Assembly: GCF_009299835.1 (NCBI RefSeq) | Contig: NZ_VKCZ01000005.1 | Span: 62,001-126,000 of the forward strand | Length of the DNA: 64,000 nt | Reading direction: 5' to 3' | Source of the DNA: Microlunatus speluncae | GTDB taxonomy: Bacteria; Actinomycetota; Actinomycetes; Propionibacteriales; Propionibacteriaceae | In this document: in pieces, positions 34,260 to 41,808 of the stretch | Layout of the letters: the number at the start of each line of letters is the position of its first letter | How positions within the stretch are numbered: the first letter of the stretch is position 1 | The notes under the pieces: model-generated | Told to the model about the DNA's origin: nothing | Database searches by the model: none | The model's input: the letters and a program-made list of their open reading frames with translations, nothing else | Made by a program: the position numbers and the translations under genes

Positions 34260-35333
34260 TTGATCAGCGGGCGAGGAAGACGACCGCCGACGATCCGCGA
34301 TGTCGCGGCCCGGGCCGGCGTCAGCATGGCGACCGTGTCGCGGGTGATCAACGATTCCGGCCCGGCCTCGCCGGACGCCCGGGAGCGGGTGTTGCGGGCG
34401 GTCGGCGAACTCGACTTCGTCACCAGCGCCTCGGCCCGAACGGTCCGGCCGGACGTCCGCTCGATGACCTGGGGGCTGCTGGTCGACGACGTCGACTCGC
34501 ACTACTTCGCCCGGATCGTGGTCGAGCTCGACCGGGCCGCGCAGGAGCACGGCAGCACGCTGCTGGTCGCGGTCACCCAGAAGGCCTGGGCGCGGGAGAA
34601 GCATCTGGTCAAGGAGATGGCCAGCCGCCGGGTCGACGGCCTGATCGTGGTCCCGGCCAACGGCGACCTGTCCGGCGAGCGGCAGCGGCAGACCGGGGTG
34701 CCCCGGGTCTACCTTGATCGTTTTCCCGGTGGCGGCATCGCGGCCGACGTGGTCACCTTCGACTATTACCGCGCGGTAGCCGATCAGGTCGAGGGCCTGT
34801 GGCGGCGCGGGCACCGGCGGATCGCCTTCGTCGGCGGTGAGATCGAGACCGACCCGGGCACCCGGCGCTACGCCGCCTGGAGCGACAAATTGTACGAGCA
34901 CGGGCTGCCGGTCGAGTCCCGGTTGGTCAGCGTCGGCCACGGCGCCGCGGCGACGGCCCGCCAGGCCGCGCGGGACCTGTTGGCCACCGAGGATCCGCCG
35001 ACGGCGATCGTCACCACCACCGGCCTGCTGCTGCTCGGCGTGCTGGCCGCCGTCTCGGAGCTCGGTGCGGACGTCGAGGTGGCCGCTTCGGAGGACATCA
35101 GCGCGGCGTTCCTGTCGCCGGTCCCGCTCAGCCTGGTCGAGGCCGACATCGGCCAACTCGCTCGCGAGGCCGTCATGCTGCTGGCCGCCCGGATCGACGG
35201 CTGGGACGAGGCGCCGCAGACCCGGATCCTGCCGGTCGGCCACGTCCGGCACGGCTATCCGGAGAAGATCAAGCCCGAAACGATCAAGCCAGCGACGACC
35301 AAGCCAGCGACGACCAAGGAGGAACGCTCGTGA
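34260..35333 (+). CDS. LacI-family regulator of the sulfated-sugar operon
   Basis: The start could be TTG 34260, with GAAGGAG five bases upstream, or GTG 34254, overlapping the permease stop. The 357-residue protein has the LacI headpiece (TIRDVAARAGVSMATVSRVIN) followed by a sugar-binding domain (WGLLVDDVDSHYFARIVVEL; TFDYYRAVADQVEGL). The C-terminal tail is unusual: it contains repeats KPETI, KPATT and KPATT encoded by near-exact 15-base copies. The tail also holds the ribosome site (AAGGAGG) of the sulfatase. It is the last regulator in the operon and should bind the operator at 31155-31168. Confidence 0.9.
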   Translation: MISGRGRRPPTIRDVAARAGVSMATVSRVINDSGPASPDARERVLRAVGELDFVTSASARTVRPDVRSMTWGLLVDDVDSHYFARIVVELDRAAQEHGSTLLVAVTQKAWAREKHLVKEMASRRVDGLIVVPANGDLSGERQRQTGVPRVYLDRFPGGGIAADVVTFDYYRAVADQVEGLWRRGHRRIAFVGGEIETDPGTRRYAAWSDKLYEHGLPVESRLVSVGHGAAATARQAARDLLATEDPPTAIVTTTGLLLLGVLAAVSELGADVEVAASEDISAAFLSPVPLSLVEADIGQLAREAVMLLAARIDGWDEAPQTRILPVGHVRHGYPEKIKPETIKPATTKPATTKEERS

Positions 35334-36634
35334 CCGGGCCGAACGTGGTGATCATCTACACCGACGATCTCGGCTGGGGCGATCTCGGCTGCTTCGGCAG
35401 CACGGAGGTCGAGACGCCGCACCTGGACGCGCTGGCCGCGCGCGGCGTCCGGCTGACCAACTGGTATTCCAACTCACCCGTCTGCTCGCCGTCCCGGGCG
35501 GCGTTGCTGACCGGCCGGCATCCGGCCCACGCCGGCGTGGAGTCGATCTTGGGTGCGGCGCGGACGGTGTCCGGGCTGCCGGCGCAGCCGACGCTGGCGT
35601 CGCGGCTCGCCGATGCCGGCTGGACGACCGCGATCTTCGGCAAGTGGCATCTCGGTGTCGCCCCGGAGTCGGCCCCGCTGCGCCACGGCTTCGGCCATCA
35701 CCTCGGCTTCCGGGCCGGCTGCGTCGACTACTACTCCCACATCATGTACTGGGGCGGGCAGCATCCGTTGCACGACCTGTGGGACGACGACACCGAGATC
35801 TGGCGCAACGGTGAGTACCTGACCGACGTGATCACCGACGCGGCGGTGGAGTTCATCGACGCGACGCCGGACCCGTTCTTCTGTTACGTGCCGTACAACG
35901 CGCCGCACTATCCGATGCACGCGCCGGCCGAGGCGATGGCGAAGTTCGCCCACCTGCCCTGGGAGCGGCAGGTGATGGCGGCCATGATCGCCAAGGTCGA
36001 CGACGGCGTCGGCCGGATCGTCGAGGCGCTGCGGCGGACCGGCCGGCTGGACGACACGATCATCGTCTTCTCCTCCGACAACGGGCCGTCGGCCGAGGAA
36101 CGGAACTGGCTCGGCGGCGAGGAGATCGCCTATCCGGGTGGGTCGACCGGCGGGCTGCGTGGGCACAAGGGATCGCTGTTCGAGGGCGGGATCCGGGTGC
36201 CGGGGATCTGGTCCTGGCCGGCCCGACTGCCGCGGGGCGTGGTCAGCGACGAACCGGCGATGATGATGGACGTGCTGCCGACCGTGCTGGCGGCAGCCGG
36301 TCTGTCGGTGGCCGTCGAGGACGAGGTGGACGGGGTCGATCTGATGCCGCTGCTGGCCGACGGGCGCGCGCCGGGAGAGCGGATGCTGACCTGGGAGTAC
36401 GAGGGCCAGCTGGCGGTCCGGCGGGGTCGCTGGAAACTGGTGATCGACCCGTCGGACCGGCTCGGCCGGCCCCGGCAGCCTGGCCGGCTCCTTTTCGATC
36501 TTGAAACGGATCCCGCCGAGACGACCGACCGGTCCGCCGCGCGGCCGGAGCTGATGGCCGAGCTCGCCGCGGCCGCGGCGGCCTGGGCGGATGATCTTGA
36601 ACGCTGGCGCTCCGCCGCGATCCCGGCCGGCTGA
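35330..36634 (+). CDS. Cytoplasmic sulfatase (arylsulfatase A-like, type I)
   Basis: The 434-residue protein has the formylglycine signature C52-S-P54-S-R56-AALLTGR, the metal-site aspartates D12-D13 in IIYTDDLGWGD, and DNGPS and GHKGSLFEGGIRVP downstream. It hydrolyses a sulfate ester after C52 is oxidised by a formylglycine-generating enzyme, which is not in this window. There is no signal peptide, so it would act on a sulfated sugar after import. GTG 35330 overlaps the LacI gene stop by four bases. Confidence 0.93.
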   Translation: MTGPNVVIIYTDDLGWGDLGCFGSTEVETPHLDALAARGVRLTNWYSNSPVCSPSRAALLTGRHPAHAGVESILGAARTVSGLPAQPTLASRLADAGWTTAIFGKWHLGVAPESAPLRHGFGHHLGFRAGCVDYYSHIMYWGGQHPLHDLWDDDTEIWRNGEYLTDVITDAAVEFIDATPDPFFCYVPYNAPHYPMHAPAEAMAKFAHLPWERQVMAAMIAKVDDGVGRIVEALRRTGRLDDTIIVFSSDNGPSAEERNWLGGEEIAYPGGSTGGLRGHKGSLFEGGIRVPGIWSWPARLPRGVVSDEPAMMMDVLPTVLAAAGLSVAVEDEVDGVDLMPLLADGRAPGERMLTWEYEGQLAVRRGRWKLVIDPSDRLGRPRQPGRLLFDLETDPAETTDRSAARPELMAELAAAAAAWADDLERWRSAAIPAG

Positions 36635-36676
36635 GGATCCTCCGGCCGGTCCGGGCCGGGGCCGAGTCCGGTGGCG

Positions 36677-36682
36677 TACGGT
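36677..36682 (+). promoter_or_regulatory. -10 box TACGGT, leaderless start
   Basis: TACGGT ends seven bases before the ATG at 36690, which has no ribosome site. Confidence 0.45.
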
Positions 36683-36689
36683 GAACAAC

Positions 36690-37334
36690 ATGAAGATCAG
36701 CCATCTCGGACATGCCGCCGTCCTGGTCGAGACCGACCGGACCCGGATCCTGATCGACCCGGGCAACCTCGAGCCGGCCTGGCACGGCCTGACCGATCTC
36801 GACGCGATCCTGGTCAGCCATGTGCACCCCGATCATCTCGACCCGGCCGCGGCGGCCGAGCTGCTGGCGGCCAACGAGCGGGCCGCCGTCTACGTCGAGC
36901 CGTCGATCACCGAGGCCGACCTCCCGTTCGCGGACCGGCTGACACCGCTGCCGGTCGGCGGCAGCATCACCGTCGGCGAGTTCGGCATCGAGGGGGTCGG
37001 CGGGCAGCACGCCGAGATCCACCGCGACATCCCGCGGATCGGCAATGTCGGGCTGGTGCTCCGCGCCGAGGGCGAGCCGACGCTGTTCCACCCCGGCGAT
37101 TCCTATGCCACCACCCCCGAGGGGGTCGACATCCTGGCCGTGCCGTCCTACGGGCCGTGGGCGGCGATGAAGGAGACGATCGACTTCGTCCGGGCCGTCG
37201 GCGCCGCACACGGCTTCGCGATCCACGACGAACTGCTGCACGATCGCGGCCGCGGTTTGATCGCCGGCCGGATCGGGGACATGACCGACACGGTGCTGGC
37301 CGATCTGCGTGATCACCGGCCGCACACGTTCTGA
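36690..37334 (+). CDS. Metallo-beta-lactamase-fold hydrolase (UlaG-like)
   Basis: The 214-residue protein has a shortened MBL fold: GHAAVLVE, VSHVHPDHLDP (the H-x-H-x-D-H metal motif), FHPGDSYATT and VPSYGPW. This is the UlaG-like group of metal-dependent hydrolases acting in sugar-acid or nucleotide metabolism. It stands alone 55 bases after the sulfatase gene with its own likely promoter, and the next gene starts 26 bases later. Confidence 0.85.
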   Translation: MKISHLGHAAVLVETDRTRILIDPGNLEPAWHGLTDLDAILVSHVHPDHLDPAAAAELLAANERAAVYVEPSITEADLPFADRLTPLPVGGSITVGEFGIEGVGGQHAEIHRDIPRIGNVGLVLRAEGEPTLFHPGDSYATTPEGVDILAVPSYGPWAAMKETIDFVRAVGAAHGFAIHDELLHDRGRGLIAGRIGDMTDTVLADLRDHRPHTF

Positions 37335-37360
37335 TCATCGAGAACCGAAGGAGGGAAGCG

Positions 37361-38014
37361 ATGCGAGTCGTCATCGCCGGCGGGCACGGTGCCATCGCCC
37401 AACACGTGATCAAGGGTCTGGCCGCCGCCGGCCACGAGGCCGTCGGCCTCATCCGCAATCCTGATCATGCCGCCGACCTGGTGGCGATCGGCGGCATCCC
37501 GGTCGTGCTCGACCTGGAGCAGCTCGACGCCGCCACACTGGCCACCGACATCGCCGGCGCCGACGCGGTCCTGTTCGCCGCCGGCGCCGGACCGGGCAGC
37601 GGCCCGGAACGCAAGCTCACCGTCGACCGGGACGGCGCCATCCTGCTCGCCGACGCCGCCGAACGCGCCGGGATCCGCCGGTACGTGATGATCTCGGCCA
37701 TCGCGACCGACGACTTCGACCCGGACTCCGACGAGGTGTACCAGATCTATCTCCGGGCCAAGAGCGAGGCCGACGCGGACCTCCGCCGGCGCGATCTGGA
37801 CTGGACGATCGTCCGGCCGGGCGGCCTGACGAACGATCCCGGGACCGGAACCGTCACCGTGGCGGAAAGCACCGGCCGCGGTCAGATCCCGCGGGCCGAC
37901 GTGGCCGCGGTGATCACCGAGTTGTTGATCAACGGCGGGGGAGTGCGGCACCAGTTCGAGTTGATCACCGGCACCACCCCGATCACCGAGGCCCTCGCCA
38001 CCCTCGACTCCTGA
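37361..38014 (+). CDS. NAD(P)H-binding protein, atypical SDR
   Basis: The 217-residue protein (ATG 37361, AAGGAGGG eight bases upstream) has the N-terminal GGHGAIAQHV dinucleotide motif, a central YVMISAIA strand with a Y-x3-K-type YQIYLRAKSEAD segment, and the DWTIVRPGGLTNDPG block. These mark the NmrA/SDR_a5 group (YwnB-like). It may be a flavin reductase-like or sensor protein. It could be co-transcribed with the MBL gene. Confidence 0.88.
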   Translation: MRVVIAGGHGAIAQHVIKGLAAAGHEAVGLIRNPDHAADLVAIGGIPVVLDLEQLDAATLATDIAGADAVLFAAGAGPGSGPERKLTVDRDGAILLADAAERAGIRRYVMISAIATDDFDPDSDEVYQIYLRAKSEADADLRRRDLDWTIVRPGGLTNDPGTGTVTVAESTGRGQIPRADVAAVITELLINGGGVRHQFELITGTTPITEALATLDS

Positions 38015-38345
38015 GCGAGCAGCGTGACATTGGCGGCGTACGGCGTCGTCTACCGGGACCTTGACGGGCCGAACCTCGGCGCCGCGCGGCCAGCCCCGCC
38101 GCGCTGTGATCTTTCCCGCTGGTTGCTTGGTCGGAGCCTGGAGGCTCTCGCCATCGGTGGCTGATCCGCTCGGGGCAATCGTGATGCGCGGATCTTGCGC
38201 TGGATCTCCTTGGCCGCGCGTCGGGTTGGGACCTCGGAGACTTTTCTTGGCGCCAAAGGGGGCAGGTTGAGCCACTGGTTGGCGTTGGTCCGCCCGATCA
38301 CGTCCCTGCCGGCGCCGAATGATACCTACGCTCTCGTTCGCGCGC
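38015..38345. other. Noncoding gap without recognisable gene
   Basis: This is the first part of a 571-base gap. It is lower in GC than its surroundings. Short open frames exist, but they are Arg/Pro-rich and lack a ribosome site. It may be the remnant of an older gene. The rest of the gap (38346-38585) contains the hairpin and REP-like repeats listed next. Confidence 0.5.
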
Positions 38346-38402
38346 CGAGTGTGACGTTAACGACGCGAAATCGGACCGCGGGCGTCGCTACCGTCACACT
38401 CG
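38346..38402. repeat. 57-base nested hairpin
   Basis: CGAGTGTGACG (38346-38356) pairs perfectly with CGTCACACTCG (38392-38402). An inner pair CGACGC/GCGTCG (38361-38366 with 38381-38386) sits inside. The left arm motif TGTGACGTT also appears in the hairpin elements at 49.4 and 52.9 kb. Confidence 0.75.
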
Positions 38403-38413
38403 ACGAGCGCCGT

Positions 38414-38439
38414 GTTCGTTCCCTGAGCCTGTCGAAGGG
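38414..38439 (+). repeat. REP-like GTTCCCTGAGCCTGTCGAAGG, forward copy
   Basis: This sequence is a widespread repetitive extragenic palindrome-like motif (CCCTGAGCCTGTCGAAGGG) known from many bacterial genomes. An inverted copy lies 80 bases away at 38519. Confidence 0.75.
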
Positions 38440-38518
38440 GCAGGCACGATGATCATCTCCCTGAACCTCCGAGGTCGCCGGATCACTGGATCTTGCCCTC
38501 GGGGATGCTTCGGGTCTT

Positions 38519-38542
38519 GCCCTTCGACAGGCTCAGGGAACG
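38519..38542 (-). repeat. REP-like motif, inverted copy
   Basis: CCCTTCGACAGGCTCAGGGA here is the reverse complement of the copy at 38414. The two form a large inverted pair typical of paired REP units. Confidence 0.75.
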
Positions 38543-38585
38543 GAACACCCAGACGCTCCCATCGACCAGGCTCAAAGGACGAAGT

Positions 38586-39047
38586 TCAGGAGATGTGCTT
38601 CATGCACTTGTAGGCCGAGTCGGACAGCAGGGCTGCGTCGCTCTTGTCGAGCTTGGTCGGATCGCCGTCGCGCATGGCGCGGAGGCTTGCCGGCTTGGCC
38701 TTGTCGTACATCTCGTCGACCATGCAGACCGCGAAGTTCTTGGCCTTGTCGGCCGGCTGGTTGTGCTTCTCCTGGTAGAACTTCGTCAGGCCGGTGACGA
38801 TCTCTTCCTTGGTCGGCTTGCCGCCGGCGTCGCGCTCGGAGTCGTCGCTCGGCCCGCTCTCGCTCGGCCCGGTCCCGCTCGGCGTGCTGGCGTCGCCGGC
38901 CGGGGTGCTCGGTGCGGCGGCGGGGCTGGAGGGCTGACCGGCCGGCTGGCCGGTGCCCGTCTGGCCCTGTGCGGCCGCGCAACCGGCGAGCAGCAGCACG
39001 GCGGCGGTCGTCGCGCCGGCCACAGTGATCGTCAACGTCCGGATCAT
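38586..39047 (-). CDS. Secreted lipoprotein, 153 aa
   Basis: The ATG at 39047 (GTGGAG upstream) opens a lipoprotein signal with lipobox LLAGC. A Gly/Pro/Ser/Thr-rich linker of 50 residues (TPAGDASTPSGTGPSESG) is followed by a helical domain with two conserved cysteines (FAVCMVDEMYDKAK and AYKCMKHIS), probably disulfide-bonded. I do not recognise the family. It stands alone, 62 bases from the stop of the gene at 39110. Confidence 0.75.
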   Translation of the reverse strand: MIRTLTITVAGATTAAVLLLAGCAAAQGQTGTGQPAGQPSSPAAAPSTPAGDASTPSGTGPSESGPSDDSERDAGGKPTKEEIVTGLTKFYQEKHNQPADKAKNFAVCMVDEMYDKAKPASLRAMRDGDPTKLDKSDAALLSDSAYKCMKHIS

Positions 39048-39109
39048 CAAGTCTCCACTTCCTCAATCCTGCTTGGGGTTCCGGCCGAGGAGACTATCGG
39101 CGGCGAGGT

Positions 39110-40390
39110 TCAGCTGGATGGTTCCGGCACCGGTGGGGTGACGCCGAGATCGTTCCAGACGAAGCCGGGGATCCGGCTCAGGAAGGCGGACAGCAGGTCG
39201 GCCAGCCGGGTGATCTCCAGCGTGTCATGCACCGCCGGGTAGGTGATCAACATCCCGCGGGCCATGATCAACTGCGGCGGCCGCGCCCGCAGCAGAAATT
39301 CCATCATCCGCGGATGGACGACGTCGTGGGCGAACTTCGGATGGCTGCTGGTCACGTCGAAGACCTGATTGAACTGGCTGCTCTCGAAGTCGATCGTGCC
39401 GCCGCCGAACAGCCGGCCGAGCATCGAGTCGGCCCCGATGGTCAACGACGGCGTCGGCGAGGGAAGGGTCAGCGCCAGGATCGGTTGCTGGTGGTTCTGG
39501 GTGTAGGTCTCGGTCCGGCTGCCGCCCTTGCCGTCGGGCACGGTCCGGGTGTGGGTGGTCTGCCAGTGGTAAAGGAACGCGGTCAGCGGCACGGTGCCGC
39601 GGGCGGTGCCGGTGATCACCTTGTCGGTCCGCCGGCCGTGTCCCTGACCGAACGGTTTGAATCCGTCGAACCGGGAGATCAGCGAGTCGTCGACTCCGAC
39701 CAGGGTCCAGTCCTGACCGTGGAAGCCGAGCCGTGGCACCTTCGGTTCGATCCGGTACGGGCTCAGGGCGGCCGGGTCGAAGGCGGCGGCGACCGCGTCG
39801 AGCCGGTCCAGGTAGCCGCGGAGCTGGTCCGGGTCCTTCGGCGCGTCGGACGCCACCAGATTGTCGCCGTCGACGCTCAGGTCGATCGCCCGAGGATCAT
39901 CGTCGCCGCCCGGCTGGGCCAGCGCGGACACGGCACCGGCGACGCCGGAGTTCACCGCGACCCGGGCGTAGGCCGGATCGGCGGCCAGCACCTGGAACGG
40001 GAGCCCGGCGCCGGTGTCGACCGGCGGTGCCGTGACGCCGCCGCGCGGACCGACCGCGGTCAGGTACAGCTGCGGCAGGGGCAGTGGCAGCTTGATCAGG
40101 GCCATCCGGCGGTCGCTGCCGCCGGCGCCCTCGTAGCGGTAGTCGAAGACCGCGAACGGCCGGCCGGTCGACGTGGTGCCGGTGATCAGGTCGTCGGTCT
40201 TGCGCTCGAAGCCGCAGTCGAACGGCGGATTGGCCAACGGCAGCACCGGTGCCAGGCTCGGTGACGACTCGAAGGCCCAGCCCAACTCGCGGATCCGCTT
40301 CTTCCACAGTTGTCGGCGGACGATCAGGATGGTGCCGATCGCGATCCCGACCGCGGCGATGATCAGGATGACGACGAGTGCTTCGTTCAT
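39110..40390 (-). CDS. Membrane-anchored protein with duplicated domain
   Basis: The 426-residue protein has one N-terminal membrane helix (VVILIIAAVGIAIGTILIV) with the bulk predicted inside. Residues about 35-110 and 225-330 contain the same pattern: FERKTDDLITGTTSTGRPFAVFDY in the first half and GHGRRTDKVITGTARGTVPLTAFLYHW in the second (each cited partially). Each is followed by a hydrophobic strand and a Pro-rich turn (LPLPLPQLYL; LTLPSPTPSLTI). It looks like an internal duplication of a beta-rich domain. The family is not recognised; similar proteins occur in Propionibacteriales. It overlaps the DMT gene by four bases. Confidence 0.78.
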   Translation of the reverse strand: MNEALVVILIIAAVGIAIGTILIVRRQLWKKRIRELGWAFESSPSLAPVLPLANPPFDCGFERKTDDLITGTTSTGRPFAVFDYRYEGAGGSDRRMALIKLPLPLPQLYLTAVGPRGGVTAPPVDTGAGLPFQVLAADPAYARVAVNSGVAGAVSALAQPGGDDDPRAIDLSVDGDNLVASDAPKDPDQLRGYLDRLDAVAAAFDPAALSPYRIEPKVPRLGFHGQDWTLVGVDDSLISRFDGFKPFGQGHGRRTDKVITGTARGTVPLTAFLYHWQTTHTRTVPDGKGGSRTETYTQNHQQPILALTLPSPTPSLTIGADSMLGRLFGGGTIDFESSQFNQVFDVTSSHPKFAHDVVHPRMMEFLLRARPPQLIMARGMLITYPAVHDTLEITRLADLLSAFLSRIPGFVWNDLGVTPPVPEPSS

Positions 40391-41298
40391 CGAACCTCTC
40401 GTTCGACGGGGTCGCGGCGGCGCAGCCGCGGCGCGAGTTCGGTCAGATACATCGCTGCGACGATAGCGAATCCGCCGGTCACCATCCGCCAGGTCACCGA
40501 CTCGCCGCCGAGCGCGACGGCGAAGGCGGCCGCCCAGATCGGCTCACCGGCCATGATCACCGCGGCCCGGGTCGGCTCGATCCGGGCCTGCGCCCAGGTC
40601 TGCAACAGCATGGTCAGGGTCCCGGCGATCACCGCCAGATAGACGACGATCATCCAGTCCCCGGTGGTCGCCGGCAGTTGGATCCCGCCGGGCGTTGCCG
40701 CGACCGCGCAGAGCCCGCTGATCACCACCAACTGGACCACGGTGAGGCCGAGCGCCGATCCGGGCCGGCTGATCCGACTGAGCGCGATGATGTGACCGGC
40801 ATAGACGACGGCCGAGGCGAGGGTGAGCAGCTCGCCGTACCCGATCGAGAAGCCGTTCAGGGACAGGATGCCCAGCCCGACCGTGGCCAGGCCGACGGCG
40901 ACCCAGGTCAGCGGCGCGATCCTGGTCCGCAGGATCAGCGCGCCGAGCAGCGGCGTCGCGACCACATAGAGGCCGGTGACGAACCCGGACACGCTGGCCG
41001 CCGTGTGCGCGAGTCCGAAGGTCTGCAGCAGTTGCGCGCCACCGTAGAGCAGCCCGAGCAGGGCACCGTCACGGACGATGCGCCGATCGAGCCGCAGCCC
41101 CGGCCGGTTGCCGATCCGCGGCACCGCGACGATGATCATCACCACCGCGGCGATCGCGAACCGCACCGCCAGCAGGTCGGGCACCGGGATCCGGGTCACG
41201 ATGTCGGCGATCATGAAGAACGTCGAGCCCCAGGCGGCGGTCATCGCCAGCAGAGCGACGACCGCGAGTTTCGACGATCCGGACTCGCTGCTCACCAC
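40387..41298 (-). CDS. EamA-family DMT transporter
   Basis: The 303-residue protein has ten membrane helices in two EamA repeats (AAWGSTFFMIADIV at the start; GYGELLTLASAVVYAGHII opening the second). It is of the RhaT/YdcZ type and exports or imports small metabolites. The start is one of two consecutive GTG codons (41298 or 41295). It shares an operon with the duplicated-domain protein through an ATGA overlap. Confidence 0.9.
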   Translation of the reverse strand: MVSSESGSSKLAVVALLAMTAAWGSTFFMIADIVTRIPVPDLLAVRFAIAAVVMIIVAVPRIGNRPGLRLDRRIVRDGALLGLLYGGAQLLQTFGLAHTAASVSGFVTGLYVVATPLLGALILRTRIAPLTWVAVGLATVGLGILSLNGFSIGYGELLTLASAVVYAGHIIALSRISRPGSALGLTVVQLVVISGLCAVAATPGGIQLPATTGDWMIVVYLAVIAGTLTMLLQTWAQARIEPTRAAVIMAGEPIWAAAFAVALGGESVTWRMVTGGFAIVAAMYLTELAPRLRRRDPVEREVR

Positions 41299-41371
41299 GG
41301 CGGCAGCCTACGGCTCTGCCCGTGGCAGAACCGTGCCGGGACTGTCACCGGCAGCTGCCAGCCTGGGTTCC

Positions 41372-41800
41372 GTGACCGACATCGACGACACCCGGGCCGC
41401 CGTGCAAGAGCTCCTCGGCCGGATCGGCGCCGGCGACCCCGACCGGATCGCCGAGTTGTACGCCGACGACTGCGACTGGCGCCTGGACTGGCCGGACGAC
41501 GAGCACGACAGCCCGGTGACGCCCTGGATCCGGAAGCGGAGCACCCGGGACGACGCGGCCGACCACTTCCGGACCCTGGGGGAGCAGCACCGGCCCGAGG
41601 AGGTCGCGACCGTGGTCGAGCGGATCCTGGTCGACGGTGCCGACGCGGTGGTGCTGGGCGAGATCCGGCAGACCGCCCGGCCGACCGGCCGGGCCTACCG
41701 GTCCCGGTTCGCGCTGCACCTCACGTTCGCCGACGGCCTGGTGGTGCGACACCACGTGTACGAGGACAGCCTGGCGGTCTACCGGGCGTTCCGGGAGTGA
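41372..41800 (+). CDS. SnoaL/NTF2-like protein
   Basis: The 142-residue protein (GTG 41372) is a single cone-shaped alpha+beta domain: LLGRIGAGDPDRIAELYADD followed by strands VAVVEG-like and the terminal FADGLVVRHHVYEDSLA. SnoaL-like proteins often act as isomerases or cyclases, but many have no known role. It faces the DMT gene across 73 bases and converges on the kinase gene with a gap of eight bases. Confidence 0.85.
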   Translation: MTDIDDTRAAVQELLGRIGAGDPDRIAELYADDCDWRLDWPDDEHDSPVTPWIRKRSTRDDAADHFRTLGEQHRPEEVATVVERILVDGADAVVLGEIRQTARPTGRAYRSRFALHLTFADGLVVRHHVYEDSLAVYRAFRE

Positions 41801-41808
41801 TCGCCTGA

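Noticed and set aside
38050..38301. Possible small basic gene in the gap after the SDR gene
   Set aside because: No ribosome site and Arg/Pro-rich composition; it cannot be told from a gene remnant.
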